Assembly: GCA_016841425.1 (NCBI GenBank)
Contig: JAENZE010000001.1
Location: 124,001-188,000, forward strand
Length of the DNA: 64,000 nucleotides
Direction: 5' to 3'
Origin: Syntrophomonas sp.
GTDB lineage: Bacteria > Bacillota > Syntrophomonadia > Syntrophomonadales > Syntrophomonadaceae
Shown here piece after piece: positions 34,713 to 43,318 of the stretch. Under the pieces are notes generated by a model. The model had not been told where the DNA came from. It made no database searches and saw only the letters and a list, made by a program, of their open reading frames with translations. Within the stretch, counting starts at the first letter, position 1; every line of letters begins with the position of its first letter. A program made the translations under genes and the position numbers.

Positions 34713-35264
34713 TTAAGAATTAGGTCGCAGGATGATGCTCTCATCTCTTTCCAGCGGTTGACTGGTATCCCAGTGGCCCAGCAGAGAATCAACTTTTTCT
34801 CCTTCTACCAGGATTTGTACCCTGTCAATATCGCTTATTTCTGTCAGAGAATTTACTAATGACATAATGGTCATACTCTCGCCGGTACTTCCTCCCCAGT
34901 GCTTGGATACGATCTCCTGTGAGAAATCAACCATAGCGGCGCCATCTTCTACTTTTACCGAGAGGAGCCTGGTCTCCGGAGGAATAGTAGGATACAAACT
35001 TTCATCGGCTGGCCCAGCTATTAATTCCTGTACAATCAATGACGGAAGCTGATCCTGTTCTTCAATTTCTACAGTACGCTTCTCGGCAACTAAACCGTTT
35101 GCATCGGCTCCTGCAAAATAAAGAGTCAGCTCCTGTTCGGTCACTGCTGGAGGCTGATTCTTATCAGAATCTCCTGGTTCATCGGACGGATTACATCCGA
35201 TGATAAAGAGCCCTAAAATTAAGAGACCGCTTAAAAAGAGGACTTTGAATTTATGGCGTTTCAT
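34713..35264 (-). CDS. GerMN-domain lipoprotein
   Basis: A 183-aa exported lipoprotein. The signal peptide (KRHKFKVLFLSGLLILGLF) ends in a lipobox IIGC with Cys24 as the lipidated residue, followed by an acidic linker. Residues about 45-180 form a GerMN domain (LTLYFAGADANGL, PSLIVQELIAGP, VKVEDGAAMVDFSQE), known from the sporulation protein GerM and related germination or sporulation lipoproteins. It would sit on the outer face of the membrane. A TATAAT lies about 35 bp upstream on the minus strand and GAAAGGAG precedes the ATG. It is the most upstream gene of the surface-like minus-strand block. Confidence 0.85.
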   Translation of the reverse strand: MKRHKFKVLFLSGLLILGLFIIGCNPSDEPGDSDKNQPPAVTEQELTLYFAGADANGLVAEKRTVEIEEQDQLPSLIVQELIAGPADESLYPTIPPETRLLSVKVEDGAAMVDFSQEIVSKHWGGSTGESMTIMSLVNSLTEISDIDRVQILVEGEKVDSLLGHWDTSQPLERDESIILRPNS

Positions 35265-35343
35265 AATTTATCTCCTTTCGAATAGTTCTTCTTTACCATT
35301 ATATACGCTAATTGTCCAAATAATCATACACTCTAGTTAGAAA

Positions 35344-35423
35344 GTGGACACGGGGACGGTTCTCTTGTCCACTTTTTCTTTTTCCACACAGAAAGTGGAC
35401 AAGAGAACCGTCCCCGTGTCCAC
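35344..35423. repeat. REPIN-like pair of 29-nt hairpin repeats (type A)
   Basis: Two copies of a 29-nt element lie in inverted orientation at 35344-35372 and 35395-35423. Each has a 7-bp stem GTGGACA/TGTCCAC around the loop CGGGGACGGTTCTCT. The pair forms one large cruciform. Identical elements flank the transposase gene at 59841 and 60754. Confidence 0.9.
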
Positions 35424-35522
35424 TGTGGGGTATACTTTTTCTCTTCGCAGGCAAAAATTATTTACAGAAAATAGGCATATTTAGACTGGATAGATATAAA
35501 CAAGAAATGAGGGGATTTTTTC

Positions 35523-35615
35523 ATGGCAAAGAGGGCAGTAAGCAGTGTTAAGGAGGATGGCAGTGGAAGATCTAATAAGACAGTTGGCAGCCCGGGTAGT
35601 AAGCAGGCTGGATAA
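35523..35615 (+). CDS. Possible 30-codon ORF overlapping the next small gene
   Basis: ATG at 35523 follows TGAGGGGA by about eight bases and opens a 30-aa basic peptide (MAKRAVSSVKEDGSGRSNKT and on). It overlaps the 57-aa gene in another frame. It may be a leader peptide or chance. Confidence 0.2.
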   Translation: MAKRAVSSVKEDGSGRSNKTVGSPGSKQAG

Positions 35616-35736
35616 TCTGGAAGCAGAAACCGATTTCGAATATCTCTTGAATTTGTCTGATCCCGACTTGCGCAGTGAAGCGGTAGAGCTTTATGATGGT
35701 ATATGCAGACTAAGAGAGAAGCTCCAGGAGCTGTAG
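35563..35736 (+). CDS. Small helical protein of unknown function
   Basis: A 57-aa highly charged helical protein (MEDLIRQLAARVVSRLDNLE, then FEYLLNLSDPDLRSEAVELY and REKLQEL). The GTG at 35563 is chosen because AAGGAGG ends six bases before it; the ATG at 35557 touches the binding site. It is not homologous to anything I recognise. It is boxed in by two palindromic repeat pairs and its stop codon touches the second one, so that hairpin may serve as its terminator. Real coding is supported by the strong binding site and non-random composition. Confidence 0.5.
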   Translation: MEDLIRQLAARVVSRLDNLEAETDFEYLLNLSDPDLRSEAVELYDGICRLREKLQEL

Positions 35737-35813
35737 GGCCACAGGGGGACGTTTTTGTTGTGGCCTTCTCTAATTGCTTAAAAGGCCACAACAAAAACGT
35801 CCCCCTGTGGCCC
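35736..35813. repeat. REPIN-like pair of related hairpin repeats (type B)
   Basis: A perfect 30-bp inverted repeat with an 18-bp spacer. Each arm is itself a hairpin: stem GGCCACA/TGTGGCC around the loop GGGGGACGTTTTTGT. Stem and loop lengths (7-15-7) equal those of type A, and 11 of 15 loop bases agree, while the stem is different but still paired. Confidence 0.9.
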
Positions 35814-35848
35814 TCTCCCCCTGTTTCCGATCCATAGAAAATCCCTGG

Positions 35849-35877
35849 TTGACACCGGATACATGCTTTGTTAATAT
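35849..35877 (+). promoter_or_regulatory. Sigma-A promoter of the purine-histidine cluster
   Basis: Consensus TTGACA (35849-35854) and TAATAT (35872-35877) with 17-bp spacing. Transcription would begin near 35884, leaving a leader of about 210 nt before purE. Confidence 0.85.
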
Positions 35878-35904
35878 CAAAGTGTAACTAAATACACAGA
35901 TAAA

Positions 35905-36002
35905 AACGCGAAAGTGTGTCTAGGGTTCCGCATACATTGCATGGACTGGTCCGAGTGACACAGGCGCTTGTCAAGCGCTACACCGTATAGGGATAAAAGC
36001 CC
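35905..36002 (+). ncRNA. ykkC-family riboswitch, probably the PRPP subtype
   Basis: The leader contains the conserved ykkC blocks in order: GTGTGTCTAGGGTTCCG, GGACTGGTCCGAGTGACAC and finally GGGATAAAAGCCC (35990-36002). This architecture is shared by guanidine-I, ppGpp and PRPP aptamers. Placement directly upstream of purE and a purine operon matches the PRPP class, which turns genes on when PRPP is high. No guanine aptamer is present in tandem. The last CCC also starts the terminator stem that follows, so ligand-bound aptamer and terminator should exclude each other. Subtype is inferred from context, not proven. Confidence 0.85.
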
Positions 36003-36050
36003 AGGCGGACAGGTTTCGGTTACGAAACTGCCCGCCTGGGTATTCTATTT
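35999..36050 (+). terminator. Riboswitch-controlled terminator
   Basis: GCCCAGGCGG (35999-36008) pairs with CCGCCTGGG (36032-36040), with an inner stem GTTTCG/CGAAAC, then a U-rich tail. Its 5' arm overlaps the aptamer's last helix, consistent with on/off switching before purE. Confidence 0.85.
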
Positions 36051-36095
36051 TAAAAGGGAGGTTAGTTTTTTTCATTAATAAGGGGGGTGTAATAG

Positions 36096-36611
36096 ATGCC
36101 TGATATCGGAATCATAATGGGCAGCGATTCTGATCTTAACATAATGAAGGAAGCCGGAGAAATCCTGGAGGAATTCGGTGTCAGCTACGAATATACCATA
36201 TGTTCTGCTCACCGCCTGCCGGAAGAAACTGCTGAATATGCTAAAAACGCTTCCAGTAAGGGTATGAAGGTAATCATTGCTGGTGCCGGGGGAGCAGCTC
36301 ATCTGCCGGGAGTTATCGCGGCATATACTGTTGTGCCAGTAGTTGGGGTTCCTATAAAAAGCAGCACTTTATCAGGAATTGACTCGCTATATTCAATAGT
36401 ACAAATGCCTAAAGGAATTCCAGTGGCTACGGTAGCCATCAATGGCAGTGCTAATGCTGCACTGTTAGCTGTACAGGTTCTTGCAGTAAGTGATGATGAT
36501 TTAAAAACGGCTTTGTTCAATTACCGACAGCGAATGGCTGATGGAGTGCTCCAAAAGGATAAAAAGCTTACGGAAATAGGAGTACAAGCGTATTTGGAGG
36601 ATAAGAAATAA
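36096..36611 (+). CDS. purE: N5-carboxyaminoimidazole ribonucleotide mutase PurE
   Basis: A 171-aa class I-like PurE that forms CAIR in purine synthesis. MGSDSDL, CSAHRLPEET and AGAGGAAHLPGVIAAYT are the expected motifs, followed by GVPIKSSTLSGIDSLYSIVQ. It is the first gene after the riboswitch, with AGGGGGGT before the ATG. Class I PurE normally needs PurK to make N5-CAIR, but purK is absent from this cluster; it may lie elsewhere or be dispensable at high CO2. The enzyme is cytoplasmic and octameric in the family. Confidence 0.96.
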   Translation: MPDIGIIMGSDSDLNIMKEAGEILEEFGVSYEYTICSAHRLPEETAEYAKNASSKGMKVIIAGAGGAAHLPGVIAAYTVVPVVGVPIKSSTLSGIDSLYSIVQMPKGIPVATVAINGSANAALLAVQVLAVSDDDLKTALFNYRQRMADGVLQKDKKLTEIGVQAYLEDKK

Positions 36612-36634
36612 GTATTTCGGGAGGATCTTAATCG

Positions 36635-37930
36635 ATGATAGATAGATATACTCTTCCTCGTATGGGAGCTATATGGTCAGAGGAGAATAAACTGCGAAAT
36701 TGGCTGAATATCGAAATAGCTGCTTGTGAAGGGCAAGCCCTTATTGGAAGCATTCCTGAAGCTGCAGTAGCAGTTATTCGCGAACGGGCTGACTTTGATA
36801 TCAAGAGAGTTAAAGAAATAGAAGATGAAGTACACCATGATGTTATTGCTTTTTTAACCAACGTTGCTGAATATGTGGGGGATGAGTCCAAGTACATACA
36901 CCTGGGTATGACTTCTTCTGATATTCTCGATACTGGATTGGCATTACAAATGAGGGATGCAGCGGATCTGATTTTGGAAAAGCTATTTAAGCTAAAAGAA
37001 CTGGTAGAAGAGAAGGCCAGGAAATATAAATATACTTTGAATATTGGACGAACTCATGGTATTCATGGAGAACCTACTACCTTTGGCCTGAAAATGGCCT
37101 TGTGGTATACCGAGATAGATCGTAATATCAAAAGACTGCAGGAGGCCAGGGAAGTAGTCTCCTGCGGTGCTATATCTGGAGCGGTAGGAAATTATGCTCA
37201 TTTGGATCCCCGGGTAGAAGAATATGTGTGTCAGAAGTTGGACCTCAAGCCCTGCCTGGTTTCAACCCAAATAATCCAAAGGGACCGCCATGCTCAATTT
37301 ATGACTACCCTGGCGGTAATTGCCAGTTCTCTTGAAAAAATGGCTACTGAGATTAGAAATCTGCAGCGAACAGAAATACTGGAAGCTGAAGAACCTTTTC
37401 GCAAGGGACAAAAAGGCTCGTCTGCTATGCCCCATAAAAGAAATCCCATGATGAGTGAGAGGGTAGCCGGGTTGTCCCGGGTTATCAGGGGACATGCCAT
37501 GGCGGCCTTGGAAAATGTAGCCCTGTGGCATGAACGGGATTTAACGCATTCATCAGTGGAAAGAGTCATTATTCCGGACAGTTGTGTACTCCTGGACTAC
37601 ATCCTGGAAAAATTCTGCGCTATTGTGGCTGGTCTGGTTATATATGAGGATAATATGATGGAAAATATTAATCGGACCCGGGGACTGATATTTTCTCAGG
37701 AACTCATGCTAACCCTGGTTAACAAAGGAATGCTCAGGGAAGATGCCTACCGTCTGGTACAAGGTCACGCCATGCGTAGTTGGGAGGAAAAGCTTGATTA
37801 CAAGGATCTCATACTACAAGATAGGGAAATTATGAATTTTATAAGCAGTTCAGAAATAGAGGTCATTTTTGACCTGAAGATTTATACCAACCATGTTGAT
37901 TATATATATAAACGCTGCGGACTAGCTTAA
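36635..37930 (+). CDS. purB: Adenylosuccinate lyase
   Basis: A 431-aa member of the fumarase/aspartase superfamily that removes fumarate from SAICAR and from adenylosuccinate. The signature GSSAMPHKRNP (about 262-272) holds the mobile catalytic loop; TSSDILDTG and GRTHGIHGEPTTFG supply the catalytic His residues. Length matches Firmicute PurB. It follows purE by 23 bp with GGGAGGA before the ATG. Because it works in both the IMP and AMP branches, its control by the cluster's PRPP leader affects both. Confidence 0.97.
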   Translation: MIDRYTLPRMGAIWSEENKLRNWLNIEIAACEGQALIGSIPEAAVAVIRERADFDIKRVKEIEDEVHHDVIAFLTNVAEYVGDESKYIHLGMTSSDILDTGLALQMRDAADLILEKLFKLKELVEEKARKYKYTLNIGRTHGIHGEPTTFGLKMALWYTEIDRNIKRLQEAREVVSCGAISGAVGNYAHLDPRVEEYVCQKLDLKPCLVSTQIIQRDRHAQFMTTLAVIASSLEKMATEIRNLQRTEILEAEEPFRKGQKGSSAMPHKRNPMMSERVAGLSRVIRGHAMAALENVALWHERDLTHSSVERVIIPDSCVLLDYILEKFCAIVAGLVIYEDNMMENINRTRGLIFSQELMLTLVNKGMLREDAYRLVQGHAMRSWEEKLDYKDLILQDREIMNFISSSEIEVIFDLKIYTNHVDYIYKRCGLA

Positions 37931-37951
37931 CAGCATAGGGAGGAAAGGGTA

Positions 37952-38665
37952 ATGGAAAAAAAGGAAAAGCTGTACGAAGGGAAAGCCAAGCAGATATACG
38001 CGGTTGAAGATGAGCGTTATCTCATTATGACCTACAAAGATGAGGCTACGGCCTTTGATGGAGCCAAAAAAGGAATCATTGAGAATAAAGGAATAGTAAA
38101 TAACCGGGTGTCCTGCCTGCTTTTTAAAATGCTGGAAGAAAGAGGGATAGAAACTCATCTGGTAGAGCAGATAGATGATAGAAATGTAATGGTGAAACGC
38201 CTAAATATGCTGCCGGTGGAGGTAGTGCTTCGAAACGTGGTGGCCGGAAGTTTATCCAAGCGATTGGGCATGGAAGAGGGAACCGCACTATCAGAACCAA
38301 TAGTGGAGCTTTATTATAAGAACGATGACCTGCACGATCCCATGATCAATGAATACCATGCCCGAGTTTTAGGTTGGGCTACCCTGGAACAGCTGGAAGA
38401 TATGCAAAAACAGGGCCTGGAGATTAATCAGATCCTGTTAAAGTTCTTTGATGATATTGGTGTGATACTGGTTGATTTCAAACTGGAGTTTGGGGTTTAC
38501 GACGGAAGAATAGTTTTGGGGGACGAAATATCCCCGGACAGCTGCCGGCTATGGGACAAAGTCAGTCTGGAGAAGCTGGATAAAGATCGTTTCCGCCGGG
38601 ATATGGGCGGAGAAGCAGAGGCTTATCAGGAAGTTGTGACAAGGATTGAAAAGGTGCTGGGATAA
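37952..38665 (+). CDS. purC: SAICAR synthetase
   Basis: A 237-aa ATP-dependent ligase that joins aspartate to CAIR. KLYEGKAKQIY at the N-terminus is the nucleotide-binding strand; VVLRNVVAGSL and LVDFKLEFG and EISPDSCRLWD are standard motifs. Length is typical for bacterial PurC. GGGAGGAAAGG precedes the ATG, 21 bp after purB. No anomalies are seen. Confidence 0.97.
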   Translation: MEKKEKLYEGKAKQIYAVEDERYLIMTYKDEATAFDGAKKGIIENKGIVNNRVSCLLFKMLEERGIETHLVEQIDDRNVMVKRLNMLPVEVVLRNVVAGSLSKRLGMEEGTALSEPIVELYYKNDDLHDPMINEYHARVLGWATLEQLEDMQKQGLEINQILLKFFDDIGVILVDFKLEFGVYDGRIVLGDEISPDSCRLWDKVSLEKLDKDRFRRDMGGEAEAYQEVVTRIEKVLG

Positions 38666-38699
38666 GCAACCTACTAATGGTATAGGAGGAGGCATAAAG

Positions 38700-38951
38700 G
38701 TGTTTAAAGCCAATATTTTCGTAACATTAAAGAACGGTGTGCTGGACCCCCAAGGGGAAGCGGTTAAAAAGTCATTAAAAGTTCTGGATTACGGACAGGT
38801 TGAAGAAGTGCGTATCGGGAAGTATATCGAAGTATGGCTGGAGGGCGGTGACCGTGATTCGGCCCTGAAAGAACTGGAAGAGATGAGTGATAGACTGCTT
38901 GCTAATCCGGTCATTGAAGACTACCGGGTCGAAATTGTGGAGGTAGAATAG
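38700..38951 (+). CDS. purS: Phosphoribosylformylglycinamidine synthase subunit PurS
   Basis: An 83-aa small subunit that bridges PurQ and PurL in the three-part FGAM synthase. The fold is one ferredoxin-like beta-alpha unit: [18 protein letters not shown], then [20 protein letters not shown] and [10 protein letters not shown]. The start is GTG at 38700, chosen because AGGAGGAGG lies nine bases upstream; a longer frame from 38646 overlaps purC and gives an abnormal extension. Two bases separate it from purQ. Confidence 0.95.
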   Translation: MFKANIFVTLKNGVLDPQGEAVKKSLKVLDYGQVEEVRIGKYIEVWLEGGDRDSALKELEEMSDRLLANPVIEDYRVEIVEVE

Positions 38952-38953
38952 CC

Positions 38954-39655
38954 ATGAAATTTGGGATAATAGTGTTTCCCGGTTCGAACTGCGACGCGGA
39001 TTGTTATCATGTTATAAAAGAAGTAATGAATCAGCCGGTTGAGTACATTTGGCACAAAGAAAATACTGTGGCTGGCTTTGATGCACTTATCCTACCCGGC
39101 GGCTTCTCTTATGGGGACTACTTGCGTACCGGTGCCATAGCCCGCTTTTCGCCGATAATGCCGGCGGTAATAGATTTTGCAGAACAGGGAGGACTGGTTA
39201 TTGGTATTTGCAATGGTTTTCAAATACTTCTGGAAGCCGGGTTATTACCTGGAGCCATGCTGAGAAACCGCAGCCTGAAGTTTATCTGCAAACCGGTTTT
39301 TCTGAAGGTCAATCGGGCTGATACCCCGTTTACCAACCACATGAAAGTCGACCAGGTGGTTCGGATACCGGTAGCTCATGGGGAAGGAAATTATTTCTGT
39401 GATCAAAATACCCTGCAGAGCCTGAAAGATAATGGTCAGATTATATTTACCTACTGCAGTGAAGATGGACAGGAGCTTCCAGAATTTAATCCCAACGGCT
39501 CACTGGCCAACATAGCCGGAATATGTAATATAAAGGGTAACGTACTGGGAATGATGCCCCACCCGGAGAGATGTTCGGAAGAGATTCTGGGAGGCCGAGA
39601 TGGCTTTTATATATTTGATTCAATGATTAATTGGCTTGAGGAGGTGGGGAAATAA
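38954..39655 (+). CDS. purQ: Phosphoribosylformylglycinamidine synthase subunit PurQ
   Basis: A 233-aa class I glutamine amidotransferase that supplies ammonia to PurL. The nucleophile Cys is in GICNGFQIL (about 84-92), and the His-Glu pair in MMPHPER near 195-201. FPGSNCDAD and [12 protein letters not shown] are further family marks. It overlaps the purL start by one base (TAATG), which indicates coupled translation and equal amounts of the subunits. Confidence 0.97.
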   Translation: MKFGIIVFPGSNCDADCYHVIKEVMNQPVEYIWHKENTVAGFDALILPGGFSYGDYLRTGAIARFSPIMPAVIDFAEQGGLVIGICNGFQILLEAGLLPGAMLRNRSLKFICKPVFLKVNRADTPFTNHMKVDQVVRIPVAHGEGNYFCDQNTLQSLKDNGQIIFTYCSEDGQELPEFNPNGSLANIAGICNIKGNVLGMMPHPERCSEEILGGRDGFYIFDSMINWLEEVGK

Positions 39656-41856
39656 TGAAGGAAATGACCTATAAAGAGATGGGACTTCTAGACGAAGAAT
39701 ATGAGCAGATAAAGGAGATACTGGGCCGCCAGCCTAATTATCTGGAGCTAGGTATGTTTTCAGTAATGTGGTCCGAGCATTGCGGGTATAAAAATTCTCG
39801 TCCGTTGTTAAAGAATTTCCCTACTGAAGGACCCCAGGTTATACAGGGCCCGGGAGAAAATGCCGGGGTAGTTGATATCGGCGATGGGCAGGCACTGGTT
39901 TTTAAAATTGAGAGCCACAATCATCCATCTGCTATAGAACCGTATCAAGGAGCAGCCACCGGGGTAGGTGGGATTGTTCGGGATATCTTCACCATGGGAG
40001 CCAGACCTATTGCCTCATTGAACTCCCTGCGTTTTGGGAATCTGGATGATGAACGGGTAAAACAGCTTTTTTCTGGTGTAGTAGCGGGGATTGGAGATTA
40101 TGGCAACTGTCTGGGTATACCTACCGTTGGCGGCGAAGTATATTTTAATCCCGCTTACCAGGGCAATCCACTGGTAAACGCTATGTGCGTTGGCCTGGTA
40201 AATAAGGAAGAGATAGCCTATGCTACTGCCAGTGAGATAGGCAGCCCTCTCATGCTGGTAGGAGCCAGGACAGGCCGGGACGGTATTCATGGTGCCACCT
40301 TTGCTTCCGAGGAACTAAGCGAAGCTTCTCAGGAAAAAAGACCTTCAGTGCAGGTAGGAGACCCGTTCATGGAGAAACTGCTGATTGAAGCCTGTTTGGA
40401 ATTAATAAAAGAGGATTTGGTGGCTGGAATGCAGGACCTGGGTGCGGCAGGCCTAACCAGTTCTATAGCTGAATCTGCCAGTAAAAAGGGGCGGGGGGTA
40501 ATAGTTGACGTATCCCGGGTACCTCGCCGAGAAACAGGCATGATACCCTATGAAGTAATGCTGTCAGAATCCCAGGAGAGGATGCTTATTGTACCCCGGG
40601 AAGGCAAAGAAGGCAGAATCGGGGAGATATTTGATAAGTGGGGACTGGATGCAACTGTTATCGGTGAAGTGACTGATGATGGGATGTTTAAAGTTTTTGA
40701 AGGGTCTGTTCTGGTGGGCGCAGTACCGGTAGAAGCTTTGACCGAAGGCTGCCCGGTATATGTGCGAAAGGGACTGGAGCCGCCCTATTACAGAGAATGC
40801 CATGATTTCAATATAGATAACCTGGCTGAATGCGATGCCGGGGAGGCTTTAAGCAAGCTGCTGGCTTCACCTAATATCGCTAGTAAAAAGTGGGTATATA
40901 ATCAATATGATCATCAGGTAATGACCAACTCGGCAATAGTGCCTGGTGATGCTGATGCTGCAGTACTTAGAATCAAGGGCTATCAAAAAGGGGTTGCCCT
41001 GGCTACCGACTGCAATGGCCGCATGGTTTACCTGGATCCTTATCAGGGAGGGATGATGGCGGTATGTGAAGGAGCACGCAATCTTGCCTGTGTAGGAGCT
41101 AAACCTCTAGCGCTTACCAACTGCCTCAATTTTGGGAGTCCCGAGAATCCACATATATACTGGCAGATGCAGGAAGCTATTAAAGGTATGTCCGAAGCAG
41201 CTAAAGTACTGGGTACACCGGTAGTTAGCGGCAATGTGAGCCTGTATAATGAAACTGTTGACGGAGCCATATTTCCTACTCCCGTGGTAGGTATGGTAGG
41301 ATTATTAGAAGATATTGATAAACGCTGCCAGATGGCTTTCCAGGATGAAGGTGATCTGATAATACTTCTGGGTAGGGCTAGAGAGGAACTGGGCGGATCT
41401 GAATATTTGTTTGTCTGCCATGGGGTAGAAAAAGGGTCAGTACCAGAGATCGATCTGGAAGAGGAAAAGAATTTAATAAATCTGTTGCTAAGTCTTACGG
41501 AAGCGGATCTGGTAAAATCCTGCCATGATATTTCGGAAGGCGGCCTGGCAGCAGCCCTGGCCGAATCCTCCATCAAAGGTAGTACTGGCTTTAATGTAGA
41601 TTTAGATTTTAAGGGGAGCAGGAAAGACCGGTTTCTCTTCTCAGAAGCGCCCAGCCGGGTAGTGGCTAGCCTGGACGAAAAGGATCTGACTGCGGTAAGA
41701 AACTTATCGGCTCAGTTTGGTATAGAAATAAGCATACTCGGTAAAGTGGGCGGAAATAAGATGATTTTCAATGACCATGGTATAGAATTCATCAACCTGG
41801 AAGTGCAGGATGCTGCAAAGATCTGGGGGGAGGCCATAGAATGCCACATGAAATAG
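39655..41856 (+). CDS. purL: Phosphoribosylformylglycinamidine synthase subunit PurL
   Basis: A 733-aa small-type PurL that converts FGAR to FGAM with ATP and PurQ-derived ammonia. [20 protein letters not shown] near 83-102 and [15 protein letters not shown] are the nucleotide-binding region; two AIRS-like halves are apparent (second begins near 400). The small size fits with separate purS and purQ in the same operon. Its 3' end overlaps purF by 16 bp. No frameshift is present. Confidence 0.97.
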   Translation: MKEMTYKEMGLLDEEYEQIKEILGRQPNYLELGMFSVMWSEHCGYKNSRPLLKNFPTEGPQVIQGPGENAGVVDIGDGQALVFKIESHNHPSAIEPYQGAATGVGGIVRDIFTMGARPIASLNSLRFGNLDDERVKQLFSGVVAGIGDYGNCLGIPTVGGEVYFNPAYQGNPLVNAMCVGLVNKEEIAYATASEIGSPLMLVGARTGRDGIHGATFASEELSEASQEKRPSVQVGDPFMEKLLIEACLELIKEDLVAGMQDLGAAGLTSSIAESASKKGRGVIVDVSRVPRRETGMIPYEVMLSESQERMLIVPREGKEGRIGEIFDKWGLDATVIGEVTDDGMFKVFEGSVLVGAVPVEALTEGCPVYVRKGLEPPYYRECHDFNIDNLAECDAGEALSKLLASPNIASKKWVYNQYDHQVMTNSAIVPGDADAAVLRIKGYQKGVALATDCNGRMVYLDPYQGGMMAVCEGARNLACVGAKPLALTNCLNFGSPENPHIYWQMQEAIKGMSEAAKVLGTPVVSGNVSLYNETVDGAIFPTPVVGMVGLLEDIDKRCQMAFQDEGDLIILLGRAREELGGSEYLFVCHGVEKGSVPEIDLEEEKNLINLLLSLTEADLVKSCHDISEGGLAAALAESSIKGSTGFNVDLDFKGSRKDRFLFSEAPSRVVASLDEKDLTAVRNLSAQFGIEISILGKVGGNKMIFNDHGIEFINLEVQDAAKIWGEAIECHMK

Positions 41857-43232
41857 GTGATAAGTTTAAAGACGAATGTGGGGTGTTCGGGGTCTTTTTG
41901 AACGAGCCGGAGAATGATACTGATGCAGCCACTACTGCTTTTTATGGTCTTTATGCTCTACAGCATCGGGGACAGGAGAGTGCCGGGATAGCAGTATCCA
42001 ATGGCCATAAAATTCAGCTGCACAAAGGCATGGGACTGGTTACTGATGTAATCAAACCGGATATTATTAAAAAGCTGCAGGGCAATATAGCTATAGCTCA
42101 TGTTCGCTATTCGACCACCGGAGAAAGCAGTATAGTCAATGCCCAGCCCATGGTTTTTCATTATTTGCAGGGAATGCTGGGGGTGGCTCATAACGGCAAC
42201 CTGACTAATACGGTTGAATTGAGAAAACAGCTGGCTACCTATGGTTCGGTATTCCAAACTACTACCGACACGGAACTGGTGGCTAATCTTCTGGCCCGCT
42301 ATTCACAGGATAAGCTGGAAGATGGTCTTACCAAATGTATGATAGATTTAAAAGGAGCATTTGCCCTGATAATACTAACTGAAGATCGTATGGTAGGAGT
42401 TCGTGACCATATGGGGATCCGACCGTTATGCCTGGGAGACTATCAGGGCAACTATGTGCTGGCATCTGAATCAGCAGCCCTGGATACCATTGGAGCTCAA
42501 TTTATTAGGGATATCAAGCCTGGAGAGATTGTTATAATTGATAAAAATGGGTTGAAATCCAGCCAGGTGGTAAATTCTCCCCGCTGTGCCCACTGTGTGT
42601 TTGAATACATCTATTTTGCCAGGCCCGATAGCACCATGGATGGCTTAAATGTATACCAGGCCCGAAGGGAAATGGGTAAACAGCTGGCCCGAGAAAGCGA
42701 TATAGATGCGGATATGGTTATTTCGGTACCTGATTCCGGCACAGCTGCTGCATTGGGTTATGCCGAAGAATCTGGAATTCCTTTTCAGGATGGCTTGATG
42801 AAAAATCGCTATGTGGGCAGGACATTTATACAACCAACCCAGAGTATGAGAGAATTAAGCGTTCGTCTTAAGCTGAATGCAGTCGGTAAAATAGTATCTG
42901 GGAAAAAATTGATAATGGTGGATGATTCCATTGTAAGAGGAACCACCAGTAAACAGATCGTGCAGATGCTCAGGGATGCGGGTGCCAAAGAAGTGCACAT
43001 GGCAGTATCTTCACCCCCTACAAAATATCCCTGTTATTACGGTATAGATACCTCTCGCCGAGAAGAACTGATTGCCAGCAAGCTTGAAGTTGAAGAGATA
43101 CAGCAGTTCATAGGGGCTGATAGCTTGAATTATCTCAGCCGGGAAGGAATGTTCAAGGCTATGGGAGGCAACTCTGAGAAATACTGTGATGCATGCTTTA
43201 GTGGTTTTTATCCGGCTGGAGTAGAAAGTTAG
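41841..43232 (+). CDS. purF: Amidophosphoribosyltransferase
   Basis: A 463-aa first enzyme of purine synthesis, making phosphoribosylamine from PRPP and glutamine. The catalytic Cys is residue 13 (ECGVFG), so a short propeptide must be removed, as in Bacillus Pur[13 protein letters not shown] and the PRPP loop [15 protein letters not shown] are clear. Cysteines near the C-terminus ([11 protein letters not shown]) match the oxygen-labile 4Fe-4S type, in line with an anaerobe. It is the PRPP-committing step, so control by a PRPP riboswitch is apt. The start overlaps purL. Confidence 0.97.
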   Translation: MPHEIGDKFKDECGVFGVFLNEPENDTDAATTAFYGLYALQHRGQESAGIAVSNGHKIQLHKGMGLVTDVIKPDIIKKLQGNIAIAHVRYSTTGESSIVNAQPMVFHYLQGMLGVAHNGNLTNTVELRKQLATYGSVFQTTTDTELVANLLARYSQDKLEDGLTKCMIDLKGAFALIILTEDRMVGVRDHMGIRPLCLGDYQGNYVLASESAALDTIGAQFIRDIKPGEIVIIDKNGLKSSQVVNSPRCAHCVFEYIYFARPDSTMDGLNVYQARREMGKQLARESDIDADMVISVPDSGTAAALGYAEESGIPFQDGLMKNRYVGRTFIQPTQSMRELSVRLKLNAVGKIVSGKKLIMVDDSIVRGTTSKQIVQMLRDAGAKEVHMAVSSPPTKYPCYYGIDTSRREELIASKLEVEEIQQFIGADSLNYLSREGMFKAMGGNSEKYCDACFSGFYPAGVES

Positions 43233-43318
43233 CTTGAGACGATTTGTAATTGGGTAAGGCAATAGAGATTGGGACACCTGAAGAGGTGACCGGTTATCAT
43301 TGGGTTGGGAGGTTTAAC

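Noticed and set aside
35905-36002. Guanidine-I riboswitch
   Set aside because: The conserved ykkC blocks are shared, but guanidine switches control export or urea-carboxylase genes. The purE context favours the PRPP subtype; not excluded by sequence alone.
36096-36611. PurE as CO2-using class II enzyme to explain the missing purK
   Set aside because: Motifs (GSDSDL, SAHRLPEET, AGAGGAAHLPG) read as class I, so purK is more likely elsewhere in the genome.
41043-41576. 177-codon frame opposite purL
   Set aside because: Ser/Pro/Arg-rich shadow of the purL reading frame on the other strand; no start signal.
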